From positions 1 through 15,742 of the forward strand of contig JAGACE010000240.1 of the NCBI GenBank assembly GCA_017614275.1: a stretch of DNA of 15,742 bases. The letters run 5' to 3'. This DNA comes from Clostridia bacterium (GTDB lineage Bacteria; Bacillota; Clostridia; Oscillospirales; Acutalibacteraceae). Positions 15,730 through 15,742 of the stretch are shown one piece after another. Under the pieces are notes generated by a model. It saw only the letters and a program-made list of their open reading frames with translations, was not told the origin of the DNA and searched no databases. A program made the position numbers and the translations under genes. Positions within the stretch are counted from its first letter, which is position 1. Every line of letters starts with the position of its first letter.

Positions 15730-15742
15730 GTAATAACGATAA

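Overview
This window is a ribosomal protein superoperon of the S10-spc-alpha type. All of it is coded on the minus strand, so the operon starts at the right (rpsJ, near 15.2 kb) and ends at the left (rplQ, near 0.1 kb). I count 31 contiguous genes in about 15.1 kb. The order is rpsJ-rplC-rplD-rplW-rplB-rpsS-rplV-rpsC-rplP-rpmC-rpsQ-rplN-rplX-rplE-rpsN-rpsH-rplF-rplR-rpsE-rpmD-rplO-secY-adk-map-infA-rpmJ-rpsM-rpsK-rpsD-rpoA-rplQ. Most gaps are under 30 nt and several genes overlap or are separated by 1-3 nt, which fits one long transcript with translational coupling.

The organism looks like a moderately GC-rich member of the Firmicutes, most likely class Clostridia. Supporting signs are strong AGGAGG ribosome-binding sites, rpsD sitting between rpsK and rpoA (Bacillus subtilis lacks rpsD there), an L24 with a C-terminal zinc ribbon, a four-cysteine zinc S14, and a four-cysteine zinc LID in adenylate kinase. 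The small KOW-domain gene often found between map and infA in Firmicutes is absent. I cannot name family or genus with confidence; an Oscillospirales/Ruminococcaceae-like bacterium would fit.

Region by region: 1-74 holds nothing I recognise. 75-118 is a near-perfect terminator ending the operon. 126-3061 is the alpha segment (rplQ, rpoA, rpsD, rpsK, rpsM, rpmJ). 3083-6066 holds infA, map, adk and secY. 6068-10093 is the spc segment. 10110-15241 is the S10 segment. 15242-15742 has no conventional gene. It contains a good minus-strand promoter (extended -10) with phased A-tracts upstream, and a leader of roughly 310 nt with an internal terminator-like hairpin and a 43-codon open frame running across it. 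At the far right edge is a possible plus-strand promoter pointing out of the window.

Together the genes build both ribosomal subunits and supply the translocon (SecY), N-terminal methionine removal (Map), nucleotide balance (Adk), initiation factor IF-1 and the RNA polymerase alpha subunit, coupling ribosome, polymerase and secretion capacity to one promoter. The coding part is ordinary housekeeping DNA. The part most worth a second look is the rpsJ leader, where a leader-peptide frame and a terminator hairpin overlap. I see no mobile element, CRISPR array, tRNA or rRNA.
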